A stretch of DNA of 47,045 nt from VFZS01 sp964353255 (lineage in GTDB: Bacteria; Acidobacteriota; Terriglobia; Bryobacterales; Bryobacteraceae): NCBI GenBank assembly GCA_964353255.1, contig CAYGVJ010000020.1:1-47045 (forward strand), written 5' to 3'. The notes beneath the pieces are model-generated. The model ran no database searches. It was not told the origin of the DNA and worked only from the letters and a program-made list of their open reading frames with translations. How positions within the stretch are numbered: the stretch's first letter is position 1; every line of letters begins with the position of its first letter. Positions 45,901 through 47,045 of this stretch are shown here, in pieces. Both the position numbers and the translations under genes were made by a program.

Positions 45901-46478
45901 TTGACGTTGACCGAACCGGGGCCGTCCACCCCAGCCGTCTGAAAAGCGTTGAGATTCTCGACGACGCCCGGCGTGGTCCTGACCAGGTCCATGTAGCTGC
46001 GGCCGTTCAGGGCCAGATTGATGGTCTGGCTTCCCGTAACCACCCCCGAGCGCGTGGCGCTCTGGGTCTCCAGTTGGACCACCTGGGCCGTGACTTCGAT
46101 GGTCTCGGCCAGCGCCCCCACGTCCAGGAAGATGTTGGAGAGGCTGACCCGGGCGTTGGCGAACAGCCGCAGGTCCTTCTGCTCGAATTTCTTGAAGCCG
46201 GCGGCCTCAACCGTCAGGTTGTAGGTCCCCGGGTTGAGCGGAAAGATGAGGAACGAGCCATCCGCTTCCGTCTTCAGCTCACGGACGATGGCCCCCTGAC
46301 TCTGGTTGACCAAAACCACTTTGGCGTTGGGTACCACCGCATTCTGACGATCCATGACCACGCCCGTCAGGGTTGCTGAGGTCTGTTGCCCCCAGGCCAA
46401 CACTGAAAGGCCCAATAGCGCGCAAGCGAGCGCCAGCCCCCACCGGCTGGCGGCACTGAGTTTATCGGGGTCTCTCAC
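42918..46478 (-). CDS. Oar-like TonB-dependent receptor with carboxypeptidase-regulatory N-terminal domain
   Basis: 1186 residues from GTG at 46478. This start is chosen because AGGAGGG (46484-46490) sits five bases upstream; the frame is open a little further back. Order: signal peptide (to about 30), a CarboxypepD_reg domain (about 33-115, GTYNLTVEAAGFKKFEQ), a TonB plug (about 120-260, INLALNGRSYMDLVRTTPGVVEN, TLDGVTNMDTG, AEFGRSAGAAINIVTKGGS), then a long beta-barrel ending FGAISAARDPRLMQLAAKIYF. Such receptors are heavily duplicated in Acidobacteria and take up or secrete large substrates such as glycans. It has its own promoter (46549-46578) and terminator. Confidence 0.95.
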   Translation of the reverse strand: MRDPDKLSAASRWGLALACALLGLSVLAWGQQTSATLTGVVMDRQNAVVPNAKVVLVNQSQGAIVRELKTEADGSFLIFPLNPGTYNLTVEAAGFKKFEQKDLRLFANARVSLSNIFLDVGALAETIEVTAQVVQLETQSATRSGVVTGSQTINLALNGRSYMDLVRTTPGVVENLNAFQTAGVDGPGSVNVNGLRASYNTLTLDGVTNMDTGNNSTQHTALNIDAVAEFKVVANSQSAEFGRSAGAAINIVTKGGSRDFHGTGYWFHRHEGLNANNWKNNVDSIQRNLYRYNYQGYNIGGPVYIPGKFNTSKDKLFFFWAQEWQNQLRPNTQRNVTVPTADERQGNFSLTHESDGRLVTIKDPTTGQPFPGNKIPESRWNRDGVKILNWYPLPNVAGVPNYNYTSSMSTQYPRREIMGRVDWNVNDKWRLFIRGIYDKDYRLEPYGWSSVVVNNLPFGSYVAFPGRSTVANLTTIIDPTLTNEFIFGLSWNHVYVNTTPEVSPKYYKKDLNLSYQMPFPASDALGLVQFWTWGDVPSAPSGNMNGNPFVNMNVIFEFTDNLSKVYQSHQLKTGFYIHRQRKNQTAFSGVNGNISFARDSANPNDSSWAFSNGLLGNFQTLTQADSIKNGKYRYTNVEWYFADTWKVRPNLTLDLGVRFYIIQPQYDAGMQLSSFNGDLWRTDRVALLYQRARNPQNQIAARDPITGAYFPSSFIGALVPGTGYRLGDTYLNGIAMAGVNDYPRGLIDSRGLHYAPRIGLAWRFSNKMVFRMGGGAFYDRFQGNPCYNMLTNPPATVNPVLYYGNLASIGAAQTVQFPANLRGFTRDGHVSTVYNWNAGIQRELPFQVMLDVAYVGSAGRHGLNGYDVNRPGFGSAWRPQNQDPTVTPKYDGTTTLPVNFYRRYLGYGNINLYEFGSSSNYNSLQASLNRRLATGLQFGAAYTWSRAMGTANGDADAFHPTNARMYSYAPFAFDRRHNLVFNYIYNTPKVARNGNVLDNWLGRAVFNNWVVSGLTSLVGGAPLSVSYTVSGISSTDLNRRWTGDETLGPRVALTGKPAQLSKSERTIYRWVDAAAFAPAVAPSFALESAARGYVYGPGINNWDVSIFKSFPFSADGKRFIQLRLEMFNAPNHTQYSGLNTTVNFDQTGKVTNLPTAMGGAGGRYGFGAISAARDPRLMQLAAKIYF

Positions 46479-46548
46479 AACTTCCCTCCTTTGTTCTTGG
46501 GGCGTCCTGTTCCCACTCCGGCGATACGCCATGTATGCGCTTGCAGGA

Positions 46549-46578
46549 ATTCTACCCCAGCGCCCCCGGCCAAGTCAA
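46549..46578 (-). promoter_or_regulatory. Sigma-70-type promoter of the TonB-dependent receptor
   Basis: On the minus strand TTGACT (46573-46578) and TAGAAT (46549-46554) with an 18-bp spacer. Expected start near 46542, giving a 5' leader of about 64 bases that ends in a strong AGGAGGG ribosome site. Confidence 0.75.
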
Positions 46579-46589
46579 GCAGATTTTTG

Positions 46590-46716
46590 GCTGGCCCTCC
46601 CCCAGTCCGGGCGCCGCACAGGTGGAATAGGCCTCCTGGCCTGTCAGGAGCACGCAGCATACAGGCAAGAATGCCTATTCCACCCTGGGTCCACGGCAAG
46701 CTGGGGGAGGGCCAGC
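46590..46716. repeat. Large intergenic palindrome between the receptor and permease genes
   Basis: Outer arms of 16 bp match perfectly (46590-46605 and 46701-46716). Inner arms of 12 bp match perfectly (46621-46632 and 46673-46684), and GCCTGT/ACAGGC (46639-46644, 46661-46666) closes the top. It carries two inverted copies of the GTGGAATAGGC, about six bases, GCCTGT core, related to those at 20465-20660. It touches the permease stop codon and lies 12 bp upstream of the receptor -35 box, so it could act as a transcript end for the permease. Confidence 0.85.
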
Positions 46717-46717
46717 G

Positions 46718-47045
46718 TCACGGCGCCAACTGCGGCGCCACGTAGGCGTAAAACACCGTCACCAGGCCGATGGCCGAGGCCAGCACGATGCTGTGCCACA
46801 GCGTGGTCCGGAAGAGCCGGGCTTCGTCGGCGCTCGGCATGCCGGTGGCGGCGGCCGCCACGGCGATGCTTTGCAGGCTGATCATCTTCCCCATCACCCC
46901 GCCGGCGGAGTTCGAGGCCGCCATCAGCACCGGACTGAAGCCCAGGCGCCCGGCGGTGACCTTTTGCAGGTTACCGAACAGGGCGTTGGACGAAGTGTCC
47001 GAGCCGGTCAGGAAGACGCCCAGCCAGCCCAGCAGCGAGCTGAAG
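46718..47045 (-). CDS. lldP: L-lactate permease, C-terminal part (5' end outside window)
   Basis: 109 residues of the C terminus. LGWLGVFLTGSDTSSNALFGNLQ, then RLGFSPVLMAASNSAGGVMGKMISLQSIAVA is the highly conserved end of LldP/LctP permeases, including the SNSAGGV loop; a final membrane segment (VLASAIGLVTVFYAYV) ends the protein. It imports lactate or glycolate with protons. The stop at 46718 abuts the large palindrome. Confidence 0.93.
   Translation of the reverse strand, partial: FSSLLGWLGVFLTGSDTSSNALFGNLQKVTAGRLGFSPVLMAASNSAGGVMGKMISLQSIAVAAAATGMPSADEARLFRTTLWHSIVLASAIGLVTVFYAYVAPQLAP

Overview
The window looks like a piece of a high-GC Gram-negative chromosome from the Acidobacteriota, most likely the Bryobacterales/Solibacter group. 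This is inferred from gene content: a secreted protein with the Solibacter-type C-terminal domain (36321-38150), a very large Oar-like TonB-dependent receptor (42918-46478), a CRTAC1/UnbV-type FG-GAP protein with a TPR partner, a PEP-CTERM protein, and lipid A synthesis (lpxB). No rRNA, tRNA or CRISPR array was recognised.

Layout. 1-1751: a decayed insertion-sequence transposase abuts a GNAT toxin/antitoxin pair whose promoter carries a clear three-half-site operator. 1790-4889: an M1-peptidase-like protein whose zinc site has been lost, overlapping lpxB. 4992-5446: a DUF4258/DUF2283 toxin-antitoxin-like pair. 5603-6352: an unknown gene that stops inside a 43-bp repeat. 6392-18009: an 11.6-kb island of co-directional anti-phage-type genes (SNF2 helicase-DUF3883, DUF3644 HEPN-like protein, DUF1156 DNA methylase, MNT/HEPN pair, DUF499 ATPase). 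18010-20352: a DUF1998-type DEAD/DEAH helicase whose last 43 bp are the right-hand copy of the repeat. 20416-20688: a two-hairpin intergenic element. 20691-26901: PilZ, a small membrane protein, then uvrA, a deoxyhypusine-synthase-like gene, a CPBP protease and mtnA on the + strand. 26947-32898: PEP-CTERM protein, acetyltransferase, DedA protein, SDR, a penicillin-binding transpeptidase, a SYLF protein and a zinc-ribbon membrane protein. 32946-46478: secreted and envelope functions (alkaline phosphatase, aldo/keto reductase, Solibacter-type secreted protein, GH51 arabinofuranosidase, CRTAC1, TPR, TonB-dependent receptor). 46718-end: the C-terminal part of an L-lactate permease.

The main discovery candidate is the island. 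The 43-bp direct repeats (41/43 identical) are the last codons and stop of the flanking helicase gene. The simplest reading is that an element entered the 3' end of that helicase gene, rebuilt the gene end with its own copy on the right, and left the displaced original end on the left next to the convergent gene at 5603-6352. The methylase, ATPase and helicase match a computationally predicted defence gene set (DUF1156/DUF499/SNF2), recalled from literature rather than searched. Here it also carries two HEPN modules that could act as RNA-cleaving effectors: DUF3644, overlapping the start of the methylase gene, and a MNT/HEPN pair between methylase and ATPase. No integrase gene is visible in the island.

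A second theme is a family of intergenic palindromes that share a core of the form GTGGGACAGGC, about six bases, GCCTGTC. Six copies were found by eye in three intergenic regions (20465-20660, 28118-28141, 46622-46683).
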